Source: CAUYXJ01 sp963577065
GTDB lineage: Bacteria > Chloroflexota > Dehalococcoidia > Tepidiformales > Tepidiformaceae
Direction of reading: 5' to 3'
DNA: 33,006 nt
Assembly: GCA_963577065.1 (NCBI GenBank)
Contig: CAUYXJ010000020.1
Location: forward strand, 1-33,006
A program made the translations under genes and the position numbers. The notes under the pieces were generated by a model. It made no database searches. It was not told the DNA's origin and saw only the letters and a program-made list of their open reading frames with translations. Positions 14,456 to 21,971 of this stretch are shown piece by piece (the stretch's first letter is position 1; the number at the start of each line of letters is the position of its first letter).

Positions 14456-15259
14456 TCAATCCGCACGGCTGGAACGGCCGCTCTTAGGCACGTAGCGCTC
14501 CTGGAATTCGTGCTCGTTCAGAAGCCCGCCCCGGCGCCGTTCGTTCACGGCCAACTCCATGCGCGAGAGCTGGCCCAGCCCCTTGCGCGTGTCGCTCGCT
14601 ACGCGTGCTTTGTCCTGCCGCTTGAGTCGCTGCTTGAAGAGCCAGTAGACGAAGGTCTCCCATTCGCCCAGCGAAGCGCTCGTACCGAGCTCTGCCCCGG
14701 TGTCGGCGGCGTAGAGGGCGAAGAGCTCGAGCCGACCGGCACCGTATACGCGCTGGAACATCCCGTCTTGATCGCTGCTCGCATCGCCCCAAGGGCTCGC
14801 GAGGTTCTCCTTGTGGATCTCCTCTTCGACGCTCAGCTGCAGCGCCTGCTCCACCAGCACGCCATACGTGTAGTTGAGATGGGCGCTGTACTTCGCGGCG
14901 CCCAGGCGAGCCGCGAAGTCGTCGTCCGGGAGGTCGGTCGGCCAGCGGCCCCCGAAAAGGAGCGCCTCCACCTCGGCCGGGGGCACGAGGTCGGCGACTT
15001 CGTCGAGGAGACGCTCGGCGAGGAGCAGCCAGTCAAACGCCTCGCCCGCGATGAGGTAACCGTAGCTGCGCTCGCCGTGGATCTCGTTCGGGAGGCGCCA
15101 GCGGCCGATCGCGCCGAGCAGCGCCTCGAACCAGTCGTCGCGGGCGCGGAGGTCTTCACGCAAGCGGGCGATGATGTCGTCGCAGGCGAGATCCGGGCCG
15201 GGCGCGTCCTCCTCGGCGGCCAGGACCACCGGCTCTGCGGCGCTCGCGCTGCTGGACAT
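14456..15259 (-). CDS. conserved-looking cytoplasmic protein of unknown function
   Basis: Encodes 267 residues from ATG 15259; the open frame back to 15322 lacks protein-like sequence. It is largely helical and acidic, with DWFEALLGAIGRWRLPNE, SYGYLIAGEAFDWLLLAERL and KYSAHLNYTYGVLVEQALQ, and a basic C-terminal third (FVYWLFKQRLKRQDKARVAS, ELAVNERRRGG). No signal peptide, membrane segment or catalytic motif is seen. It is divergent from holB across 86 bases. A housekeeping role is possible from context, but no function can be assigned. Confidence 0.6.
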   Translation of the reverse strand: MSSSASAAEPVVLAAEEDAPGPDLACDDIIARLREDLRARDDWFEALLGAIGRWRLPNEIHGERSYGYLIAGEAFDWLLLAERLLDEVADLVPPAEVEALLFGGRWPTDLPDDDFAARLGAAKYSAHLNYTYGVLVEQALQLSVEEEIHKENLASPWGDASSDQDGMFQRVYGAGRLELFALYAADTGAELGTSASLGEWETFVYWLFKQRLKRQDKARVASDTRKGLGQLSRMELAVNERRRGGLLNEHEFQERYVPKSGRSSRAD

Positions 15260-15345
15260 ACAAACTGGATGATAGCAAAGAGGCGGTTTGTGGGAGATCG
15301 TCTGAGCGGCGCCCGGAGCCACGAACCCCGCGCTAAGCTGGTGCG

Positions 15346-16410
15346 ATGGCGCCGATCATCGGGCACGAGGTCGCACGACGCGTCCTGCGCAGCCTCGCCG
15401 CGGGCGGCGATCCGCCGCATGCGCTCATGCTGGCGGGGCCCGCGCGCACCGGCCGCACGCTCCTCGCGCTCGAACTGGCGGCGCTCCTGAACTGCGAAGC
15501 AGAGCCCGATGACCGCGCCTGCGGCGAATGCCGCGCCTGCCGGCTGATCGCCGACGGGGTGCACCCGGACGTGCTTCGCCTCGAGCCTGGCGACAGCTTC
15601 TGTCGCGGCGAGGGCGGCCACGAGCGCCATCCACGGTCGCGCGATATTCGCATCTGTCAGGTGCGCGGGCTGATCGAATCCGTGTCCCGCTACCCCTTCG
15701 AAGGTCGCTACCGGGTGATCGTCCTTGAGCCCGCAGACCGCATCGGCCTGGAAGCGGCGAACACGCTGTTGAAGACGCTGGAGGAGCCCCCGCCCCATAC
15801 CGTGCTGGTGCTCGTGACGGCGGCGCCGGAAGCGCTGCTGGAAACGATTCGCAGTCGCTGCCGGGCGCTCGAAGTGGGGCTCGTGCCGCGCGAGACGATC
15901 GCCGAAGGCCTGCGCGCACTCGATTTCGCGCCGGAGATCGCCGCCCGCGCGGCGGCGGAGAGCCGCCGCCGGCCCGCGGACGCCATCGCCTTCGCCGAGC
16001 ACCCGGACCTCATGGACGATCGTGGCCGGCTGCTCGATCGCTGTGCCGAGCTGGCGGCCGGGCGCGCCGCCGAACGCATGACCTATGCGGGTGATCTCGC
16101 GGACCGCTGGCGGCGCGACCGTGAGCTGGTGCTCACGGAGCTCGACGCCTGGGAGACGTTCTGGGAGACGCGTTTGCGCGAGGATGTGGCCGAGCCCGCT
16201 GCGGGCGCGCAGGACGCGCTCACTGCTCTTCAGGCGATCGGTGCAGCGCGCGACGACCTCGAGGCGCAGGTGGTTGCGCGGATGGCGCTGGAGCTCATGC
16301 TCCTGCGCTTTCCCGGGGTTAGACTGGCTGAACCGACCGCCGTCGGTCCGTCAGCGAACGGCCACCGAGCGAGCGTGCCGGCCGCCCCGAAGGACGAGAG
16401 CGAGTCATGA
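15346..16410 (+). CDS. holB: DNA polymerase III subunit delta'
   Basis: Clamp-loader subunit that helps load the sliding clamp during replication; 354 residues. The AAA+ module has a degenerate Walker A G31-PARTG-R37-T38 (Arg instead of Lys, as often in delta', which need not hydrolyse ATP). A zinc module follows with Cys50, Cys59, Cys62 and Cys65. The conserved NTLLKTLEEPPPHTVLVLVT and the SRC motif in TIRSRCRALEV are all present. The C-terminal tail after about residue 330 is low-complexity. It overlaps ricT by ATGA, and holB-ricT adjacency is conserved in Firmicutes, supporting both calls. Confidence 0.93.
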   Translation: MAPIIGHEVARRVLRSLAAGGDPPHALMLAGPARTGRTLLALELAALLNCEAEPDDRACGECRACRLIADGVHPDVLRLEPGDSFCRGEGGHERHPRSRDIRICQVRGLIESVSRYPFEGRYRVIVLEPADRIGLEAANTLLKTLEEPPPHTVLVLVTAAPEALLETIRSRCRALEVGLVPRETIAEGLRALDFAPEIAARAAAESRRRPADAIAFAEHPDLMDDRGRLLDRCAELAAGRAAERMTYAGDLADRWRRDRELVLTELDAWETFWETRLREDVAEPAAGAQDALTALQAIGAARDDLEAQVVARMALELMLLRFPGVRLAEPTAVGPSANGHRASVPAAPKDESES

Positions 16411-17672
16411 CTGATCCGCGCCCCAATGTGGTCGGCGTGCGCTTCCGGAATGCGGGCGCGATCGAGTACTTCCACTCGGCCGGCATGCGCCTCGAGGTCG
16501 GCGAGTCGGTGCTCGTCGAGACCAATAGCGGGCCCGAGCTCGCGCGTGTCGTCATCGCTCCCGACCAGATCGTCGTGAACGAGCTCGGCTCAGAGAACCT
16601 CCATCCAATCCTGCGCCTCGCCACGGACGACGACCTCCGTCACGCTGACGACTTGGCGACGCGCGCACAGGAGCTCCTGACGGAGGCGAGGGAGCTGGCC
16701 GCGGACGCGGACCTCCAGGGACGGGTCGATCGCGCGGACTTCGCCCTCGATGGTGAGCGGCTGACCTTCCTCGTGAGCGGCGAAGACCGCCCCAATCAGC
16801 GCGAGTTCGTCCGGCGCGCAAGCGAGGCGTTCGGTGTCCGCGCTTCGGTGCGTTATCTCGGCGCGCGCGATCGGGCCAAGCTCGCGGGCGGATACGGCAT
16901 CTGCGGCCGCGAGCTCTGCTGTTCGAACTGGCTGACGACGTTCCCCTCGGTCTCGATCCGGCACGCGAAGGATCAGGAGCTGCCACTCAATCCCGAGAAG
17001 ATCAGCGGCCTCTGTGGTCGCCTCCTCTGCTGTCTCTCCTACGAGGAGGAGGGCTACAAGGAGATGCGCAAGTCGCTCCCGAAGATGGGGCAGCGCTGCA
17101 GCACGCCCACCGGTGAAGGCAAGGTGGTTTCGCTCAACGTGCTCAAGCGCCAGGTCACGCTGAACGTGGATGGAGAGCGCATCGAAGTCGGCGATCGCGA
17201 CCTCGGGCTCGTCGTCCGCTGGGACCCTTCGAGCAAGAGCGCAGAGCCGCCCCCGAGCATGACTCGGGCCGAGGCGATCGAGCAGGGCCTGATGGAGCCG
17301 GAGCCCGAGGAGGAGCCGGTGGCCGTTTCCGTGGCGATGCCCGAGGCGGCCCCGATCGAGCTCGGCCGGGGGCCGGACGAAAGCGCGGGCCGTGGGCGTG
17401 GCCGGCCGGGTAAGCGGCGTGGTGGTCGCGGGCGCCAGGGCGGTGGGCCCCGTCCCGATCCGTCCCCGCCGGAGCGCAAGGCCAGCGAGCCTCCAAAGGG
17501 TCGCGTTTTTCGCCGCGCTTCCTCCGAGTCACAGTCCGGCACGGGCGCAGACGGCCCCGGCCCCCAGCCTCCCCCCGCGGCGGACGGTCAGCAGGGGAAG
17601 GCGCCGCGACGCCGCAACCGCCGCCGTCGCGGCGGCGGTTCGGAATCGGGGTCGGGAGGCGCCGGCTCCTAG
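16407..17672 (+). CDS. ricT: RicT/YaaT (PSP1 domain) iron-sulfur regulatory subunit
   Basis: Encodes 421 residues. The PSP1 domain covers about residues 1-260 and contains the Cys signatures GICGRELCCSNW (Cys near 166, 171, 172) and GLCGRLLCCLSYEEEGY (Cys near 202, 207, 208), which in RicT contribute to [4Fe-4S] binding. Homologues in Bacillus form the RicAFT complex, which promotes RNase Y-dependent mRNA maturation and development. The partners RicA and RicF are not in this window. After about residue 290 there is a long disordered Pro/Gly/Arg-rich tail ending RRNRRRRGGG, longer than in Bacillus and perhaps RNA-binding. Its stop TAG overlaps the stop of the convergent lipoprotein gene within CTAG. 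Confidence 0.93.
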   Translation: MTDPRPNVVGVRFRNAGAIEYFHSAGMRLEVGESVLVETNSGPELARVVIAPDQIVVNELGSENLHPILRLATDDDLRHADDLATRAQELLTEARELAADADLQGRVDRADFALDGERLTFLVSGEDRPNQREFVRRASEAFGVRASVRYLGARDRAKLAGGYGICGRELCCSNWLTTFPSVSIRHAKDQELPLNPEKISGLCGRLLCCLSYEEEGYKEMRKSLPKMGQRCSTPTGEGKVVSLNVLKRQVTLNVDGERIEVGDRDLGLVVRWDPSSKSAEPPPSMTRAEAIEQGLMEPEPEEEPVAVSVAMPEAAPIELGRGPDESAGRGRGRPGKRRGGRGRQGGGPRPDPSPPERKASEPPKGRVFRRASSESQSGTGADGPGPQPPPAADGQQGKAPRRRNRRRRGGGSESGSGGAGS

Positions 17673-18673
17673 GGCCCGTCCTCGTCGCTTGGTGGCAGCG
17701 GATCCACGATCGTCGCGCCATCCTCGAAGCTCGCCGCGATGAAGGCATCCCCGCGGCCGTGGTAGCGATACTCGTTGCCCTCGGCTCGGAGCAGAGCGAG
17801 GAAGCCCTCGACGAGCGCATCCGTGCAAACCTCGCCCGGGCGTTGCACGCCCAGGCAGCCGTTTCGCCAGATGACCTCCCGGTAAGCAGAGACGGACACG
17901 CCCCCGAGCCCGACCCCCAGGCGGCTCGCGAGGTCCTCCCGCATCGCTCGCTGGACGGCGATTACGCCTCCGTCCGGCTCGGCCGTGACCATGCCGGCGA
18001 CGAAGTCGGTCGCGACGAGCCAGCCGCCGCGAGCGAAGTGGTAGCGATACTCTTGCCCCTCGGCGCGGAGGAGGACGAACCCGCCGGCTGTGATGGCCTG
18101 AGCACAGGCCTGACCGGGCTGAGCGAAGCCGATGCAGCTATCGCTGAACTGCATCGGCACGATCGCCTCGATCGTGATCGTGCGCGCCTCGATATCGAGG
18201 AGGAGGGCCAGATCCTCGCGCGCATAGGCCGCCAGGACTGCCTCGAAGTCCGTCCGAATCTCCGCGGGCACGGCGATGCCGTCGCTCACCTCGCCATCGA
18301 GGAAGTCGACGGCGAGGAAGAGTGCGCCGCCCACGTGATAGCGGAAGGGAGGCGCCTCCCCGCGCCCGAAGAAGGCGATGTAACCGCCGATAAACTGCTC
18401 GGTACAGGGCTCGCCCTCGATTCGCAGGCCGAGGCAGCCGTCCCAGCCCGCGTGCTGTAGCGATCGCAGCTCGATCGAAAGGGGAGAGCTGTCCAGGCGT
18501 AGGGCGAGATCGAGGCGGGCGCCGTGCAGGATCGAGCCGGGGCGGATCGCGCTGCCGTTGCCGTCGGGTGTGCTCGTGACAGCGTCGGATCCCGAGCCGT
18601 CGTCACCCGAGCAGGCCGCCGCGACGAGCGCAGCCCCGAACAGTGCAGCGACCAAGAACCACCGTTTCTGCAT
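17669..18673 (-). CDS. lipoprotein with three repeated domains
   Basis: Encodes 334 residues from ATG 18673. The signal peptide ends in a lipobox (LVAAAC, lipidated Cys21), giving a membrane-anchored extracytoplasmic protein. Three repeats of 80-100 residues follow. Each has the core G-C-L/I-G ... P/E-G-x-x-C ... G-G/F-x-x-L/F ... YRYH ... F (cores near GCLGLRIEGEPCTE, SCIGFAQPGQACAQ and GCLGVQRPGEVCTD). The paired Cys in each repeat could form a disulfide. Similar repeats occur in secreted proteins of Chloroflexota and cyanobacteria as far as I recall, with no known role. It probably acts in the cell envelope. Confidence 0.75.
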   Translation of the reverse strand: MQKRWFLVAALFGAALVAAACSGDDGSGSDAVTSTPDGNGSAIRPGSILHGARLDLALRLDSSPLSIELRSLQHAGWDGCLGLRIEGEPCTEQFIGGYIAFFGRGEAPPFRYHVGGALFLAVDFLDGEVSDGIAVPAEIRTDFEAVLAAYAREDLALLLDIEARTITIEAIVPMQFSDSCIGFAQPGQACAQAITAGGFVLLRAEGQEYRYHFARGGWLVATDFVAGMVTAEPDGGVIAVQRAMREDLASRLGVGLGGVSVSAYREVIWRNGCLGVQRPGEVCTDALVEGFLALLRAEGNEYRYHGRGDAFIAASFEDGATIVDPLPPSDEDGP

Positions 18674-18736
18674 CAGCGCGCCTCCAACAGACCCTACCCA
18701 TTCCAACGTCCCCGGGGCGGTTCCGGTTCCCGGCGC

Positions 18737-19600
18737 CTACGTGGGCGAGACGCGCGCAACGAGCTCGCGGATATGTGTGATGACCAATTCCGGGGTCTCC
18801 ATGGGGATGAAGTGGCTGCGGTTGGGGAGGTAGACCTCCTCGGCCGTCGGCAGCGCGTCCACGAGCCCGGGCCAGGTTGGCGACGACGACATGCTCATGG
18901 TCTCCCCCTCGCCGGCGGCTCGCGCGCGCAGGATGCGGATCGGCAGCCGAAGCTCGTGGAGCAGTGGGTAGGGGTCGGGTTCGAGATTGCCTTGGTAGAT
19001 CGCCGCTTCGATCTCCGGCGGGCAGGCGAGCACGTAGCCATCTCCATCGGCCGCGGGCAACAGGCCGTGCTCGCAGTAGTCCTGCAGCACGCGAGGCTGC
19101 CAGCGGTTGAAGGGCTCGCGATCCTGAAAGCGCTCGATCATTTCTGCCGGTGAGGCCCAGCGGTTCCGCCGCCTGGCGATGAAATGCTCGCCCTGGTCCT
19201 GCGGCGGCTTGCGGTAGAGCGCTGGCGCCATCAGCACAGGGTCGACGAGCAGCAGTGCCGCGAAGGCCTCGGGGCGCAACGCGGCCGCCAGAGCCACGAC
19301 ATAGCCGCCCTTGGAGTGCCCGACACCGATCGCGCCGCGAAGATCGAGGGCATCGCAGAGTGCGGCGACATCCTCGGCGATCGGGCCCCAGGGGTAGGGG
19401 GGTGGTGGCTTCTCGCTGCGACCGTGTCCGCGCAGATCGACCGCGATCGAGCGCTCGCTGAGCTCTTCCGCGATCGCATCCCAGCAGCGCGCGTGAAAGC
19501 CGGTGGCGTGGGCGAAGAGCACCGTCGGGCCCTTGCCCGCGCGCTCGAACGAGACCAGCTCGACGCCGTTCACCGCCGTCCGCCGTTCGCTGGGTTCCAT
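18737..19600 (-). CDS. alpha/beta-fold hydrolase
   Basis: Encodes 287 residues from ATG 19600 (MEPSERRTAVNGVELVSFE). The oxyanion region is FAHATGFHARCWD, followed by DLRGHGRSEKP. The nucleophile elbow is GHSKGGYV (Ser near residue 104), an acid is probably in the segment after LRLPIRILRA, and the His is in NRSHFIPMETPELV near the end. There is no signal peptide. The fold is certain, while the substrate (ester, epoxide, lactone or C-C bond) is not. Confidence 0.85.
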   Translation of the reverse strand: MEPSERRTAVNGVELVSFERAGKGPTVLFAHATGFHARCWDAIAEELSERSIAVDLRGHGRSEKPPPPYPWGPIAEDVAALCDALDLRGAIGVGHSKGGYVVALAAALRPEAFAALLLVDPVLMAPALYRKPPQDQGEHFIARRRNRWASPAEMIERFQDREPFNRWQPRVLQDYCEHGLLPAADGDGYVLACPPEIEAAIYQGNLEPDPYPLLHELRLPIRILRARAAGEGETMSMSSSPTWPGLVDALPTAEEVYLPNRSHFIPMETPELVITHIRELVARVSPT

Positions 19601-19657
19601 CCCCTGATTATCGCGGGCTTGGCGCAACCACGCCCCCGGCGCTCGTACAATGCGCAG

Positions 19658-20155
19658 GTGTCAGATGAGGCCCGTGCCCAGCTCGCCGCCACACCAAGCG
19701 CGCTCGCCCACGTGGTCGTCGAGGCTACGGACGCGGCGCTCGACGCGGCTCCCGCGGACGAGTGGCCCGCTCGGGTCGTACTTGCGCATTTGCGTGACGC
19801 CGAATCCCTCGAGTTCCGGCTCGCCCTCGAGCGCCTCCTCGCGGAGGCAGAGCCTGAGCTGGCGTTCCTCCCCCCCGATGTCTGGGAGCGCAGCCGGACG
19901 AAGGAGCGGGACTCCAAGGACGTGCTTCTTGCGGACTTCGCTCTGCAGCGCCAGGCCTCCCTGAACCTGATCGCAGGCATGCGCGAAGGCGATTGGCAGC
20001 GGCGTGGTGGCGGTCCCGGTGGCGCGCCCATCACGGCCGCTCGGCTCATCGATATCTGGGCCGGCCACGATGCCACTCACCTTGCGCAGATCGAGGCGGC
20101 CCTCGGCGAAACCGCAGATGGCGCGCGCTCGCGCCGAGCCCGTCCCCCCGCGTAG
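19658..20155 (+). CDS. DinB-like four-helix protein
   Basis: Encodes 165 residues from GTG 19658. The pattern of the DinB/YfiT superfamily is visible: an N-terminal helix, a first His in VVLAHLRDAESLEFRLALERLL, and the paired HxxxH in WAGHDATHLAQIE that completes a metal site with three histidines. Members include thiol-dependent transferases and many uncharacterised metalloproteins. The gene is divergent from the hydrolase at 18737-19600, with 57 bases between the two starts. Confidence 0.75.
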   Translation: MSDEARAQLAATPSALAHVVVEATDAALDAAPADEWPARVVLAHLRDAESLEFRLALERLLAEAEPELAFLPPDVWERSRTKERDSKDVLLADFALQRQASLNLIAGMREGDWQRRGGGPGGAPITAARLIDIWAGHDATHLAQIEAALGETADGARSRRARPPA

Positions 20156-20162
20156 GGATTCG

Positions 20163-20747
20163 GTGCCGCCCCCAGGCCCCGGAGATGCCCTGAGCGACAT
20201 CGCATCCCGGCTCGATGGCCTGGCGCTCCGCTACATGGTGACCGGGTCTGCGGCAGGGATGTTCTACGGGCTGACCCGAGCGACGTTCGACCTGGATGTC
20301 GTGATCGAGCTCGCGCCAGCGCGGCTCGATGACTTCGTCGCGGCGTTCTCCGAAGACTGTTACTGCGAGCGCTCCGCCGTTGAAGAGGCGGTCGAGCGTG
20401 GCTCTATGTTCAACGTGATCCCGCTGAGCGGCGGGATGAAGACGGACTTCATTCTGTTGCGCGACGAGCCCTTTGAGCAGGCGAAGTTCGCACGCCGCCG
20501 GCAGCTCGCCTGGCGCCCCGGAACGGTCTGGGTCATCGATCCCGCAGACCTCGTGCTGAGCAAGCTCGTGTGGGCGCGGGAATCGCGCTCACAGCGGCAC
20601 CTTGCGGATGTGCGAGAGATACTGGCGAGCGCGGAACGAGTGGAGCAGTCGAGCCAGACTGCTGCGCAGGAGATGCGACAGTGTCGACCTGGTCGCGATG
20701 CGCCCGCCCGAAGCGCGCGAGCGCTGAGAGCGAACGACCGTAAATAA
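20163..20747 (+). CDS. DUF6036/AbiEii-like nucleotidyltransferase, C terminus replaced by repeat
   Basis: From GTG 20163 the frame gives a nucleotidyltransferase-fold protein: VTGSAAGMFYGLTRATFDLDVVIEL carries the GS and the metal-binding D-x-D, then MKTDFILLRDEPFEQAKF and VIDPADLVLSKLVWARESRSQRHLADVREILA. Such proteins occur in toxin-antitoxin and phage-defence pairs and as stand-alone enzymes. From 20627 the frame enters a 122-bp tandem repeat and ends in repeat sequence (VEQSSQTAAQEM...). The likely original C terminus, STEKLEQLDLRELLEASRET, lies beyond the repeats at 20979-21053 in the same frame and ends TGA just before the next gene. The protein is therefore probably truncated by repeat insertion. 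Confidence 0.7.
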   Translation: MPPPGPGDALSDIASRLDGLALRYMVTGSAAGMFYGLTRATFDLDVVIELAPARLDDFVAAFSEDCYCERSAVEEAVERGSMFNVIPLSGGMKTDFILLRDEPFEQAKFARRRQLAWRPGTVWVIDPADLVLSKLVWARESRSQRHLADVREILASAERVEQSSQTAAQEMRQCRPGRDAPARSARALRANDRK

Positions 20748-20993
20748 TGAGCGCGGAACGAGTGGAGCAGTCGAGCCAGACTGCTGCGCAGGAGATGCGA
20801 CAGTGTCGAACCGGTTGCGACGCACCCGCCCGAAGCGCGAAAGCGCTGAGAGCGAACGACCGTAAATAATGAGCGCGGAACGCAGTGGAGCAGTCGAGCC
20901 AGACTGCTGCACAGGAGATGCGACAGTGTCGAACCGGTCGCGGAGCAACCGTTCGAAGCGCAAAAGCGCCGAGAGCGATCGACCGAAAAACTC
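20627..20993. repeat. three 122-bp tandem repeats inside the nucleotidyltransferase gene
   Basis: Copies start at 20627, 20749 and 20871; the third is diverged at its right end and carries one extra base (GAACGCAGTGG). Each has a hairpin AGCAGTC-GAGCCA-GACTGCT (20644-20663 in copy 1). The unit is also a 40-codon frame: ATG at 20747 and again at 20869, each overlapping the preceding TAA as TAATG. The encoded peptide contains VEQSSQTAAQEMRQC. The hairpin is REP-like, and the element may be dispersed elsewhere in the genome. Confidence 0.9.
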
Positions 20994-21054
20994 GAGCAGC
21001 TCGACCTCCGCGAACTCCTGGAGGCCAGTCGAGAAACGCGATACGACGCCTGAC

Positions 21055-21312
21055 GTGGCTGCTCGCCAGCGCGAGTGGTGGTTGGGACTGAGCGGGGGCG
21101 AACGGCTGACCTGGATGTTCGACTTCGTGCACGAGCACAACACCGCCCGCTACGAGGCGATTCGCAGGCGCAACCCCGAGGCCTCAGCGGCCGAGCTGAC
21201 CGCCCTCTGGACAGAAGAGACGTACCGCGATCGCTTGCCCGCTGACTTCCTCGCTCGTGCGCTCGCGGCGATTCGGGAGCGGGGCGCAAGCCTGGCCGGC
21301 GACTCTCCGTGA
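21055..21312 (+). CDS. small partner protein of the nucleotidyltransferase, unknown
   Basis: Encodes 85 residues from GTG 21055, two bases after the TGA (21051-21053) that ends the likely original nucleotidyltransferase frame. The sequence is helical: WWLGLSGGERLTWMFDFVHEH, RYEAIRRRNPEASAAELTAL, WTEETYRDRLPADFLARALA. The frame is open back to 20869 through the third repeat, so a 147-residue form is possible but unlikely. Tight spacing suggests a two-gene unit. The small protein could be an antitoxin-like or regulatory partner, which is an inference. It overlaps the next gene by GTGA. Confidence 0.6.
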   Translation: MAARQREWWLGLSGGERLTWMFDFVHEHNTARYEAIRRRNPEASAAELTALWTEETYRDRLPADFLARALAAIRERGASLAGDSP

Positions 21313-21971
21313 GGGGAGTGGCGCTGCTTGCCGTCGGCGCACTGGCGCTCGTCGTCGCCGGATGCGGCGGCGACGACGGTGACGGCCGTGACGAGCCCAC
21401 CGTAGTCCCGAGCACACCCAGCGCGGCTGCCACGGCGCAGCCTCCGTCACCAACGCCGACCGAGCCGCCAACGCCGACCGCCACGACGCCCCCCAGTCCT
21501 ACGACCCCCGCGACGCCGGCGCCCACCGCCCCGAGCTTCGAAGGAACGATCGAGGACACCGTCCTCACTCCCGACCTCATGGCCGAGCAGGCGATCCTGG
21601 TCGCGGTTCGCATCGGGCGGAACGAAGGCTTCGATCGCTTCGTTCTCGAATTCGCGGGCGAGGTGGTCCCGGGCGGCACCGTTCGCTACGTCGAGGAGGC
21701 GATCACCTGCGGGGCCGGCGAGCCCACCGCGCTGGCTGGCGCCGCCGTCCTAACCGTGGAGGTGTTGCCTGCCGCCGCCCACGATCTCGAGGGCATGGCC
21801 ACCGTCGCCGATCAGGAGCTCGCGGGCACCGGCGACACGATTCTCGAGGCGCGCTCCATCTGCGACTTCGAGGGGGTGGTGGCCTGGGCGCTCGGAGTCG
21901 TGGCGGAGCGCGAGTTCCGCGTCTTCAGGCTGACCGAGCCGGCGCGGCTGGTGGTCGACGTCAAGCAGTAG
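21309..21971 (+). CDS. lipoprotein with AMIN-like domain
   Basis: Encodes 220 residues from GTG 21309, overlapping the upstream stop. The signal peptide ends in lipobox VVAGC (lipidated Cys19). A Thr/Pro linker spans about residues 30-75. The C-terminal domain has VAVRIGRNEGFDRFVLEF, VRYVEEA, an ICDFEGVVAWALGV segment, FRVFRLTEPARLVVDV and the end. This matches the AMIN-like domain of secreted actinobacterial and Chloroflexota proteins, thought to bind cell-envelope components. Its end overlaps the convergent dnaE end by 11 bases. Confidence 0.8.
   Translation: MRGVALLAVGALALVVAGCGGDDGDGRDEPTVVPSTPSAAATAQPPSPTPTEPPTPTATTPPSPTTPATPAPTAPSFEGTIEDTVLTPDLMAEQAILVAVRIGRNEGFDRFVLEFAGEVVPGGTVRYVEEAITCGAGEPTALAGAAVLTVEVLPAAAHDLEGMATVADQELAGTGDTILEARSICDFEGVVAWALGVVAEREFRVFRLTEPARLVVDVKQ

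Noticed and set aside
20360..21679. 439-codon minus-strand open frame with repeated peptides
   Set aside because: The repeats are the antisense reading of the 122-bp DNA array; flanking parts are shadow of the NTase and lipoprotein genes.
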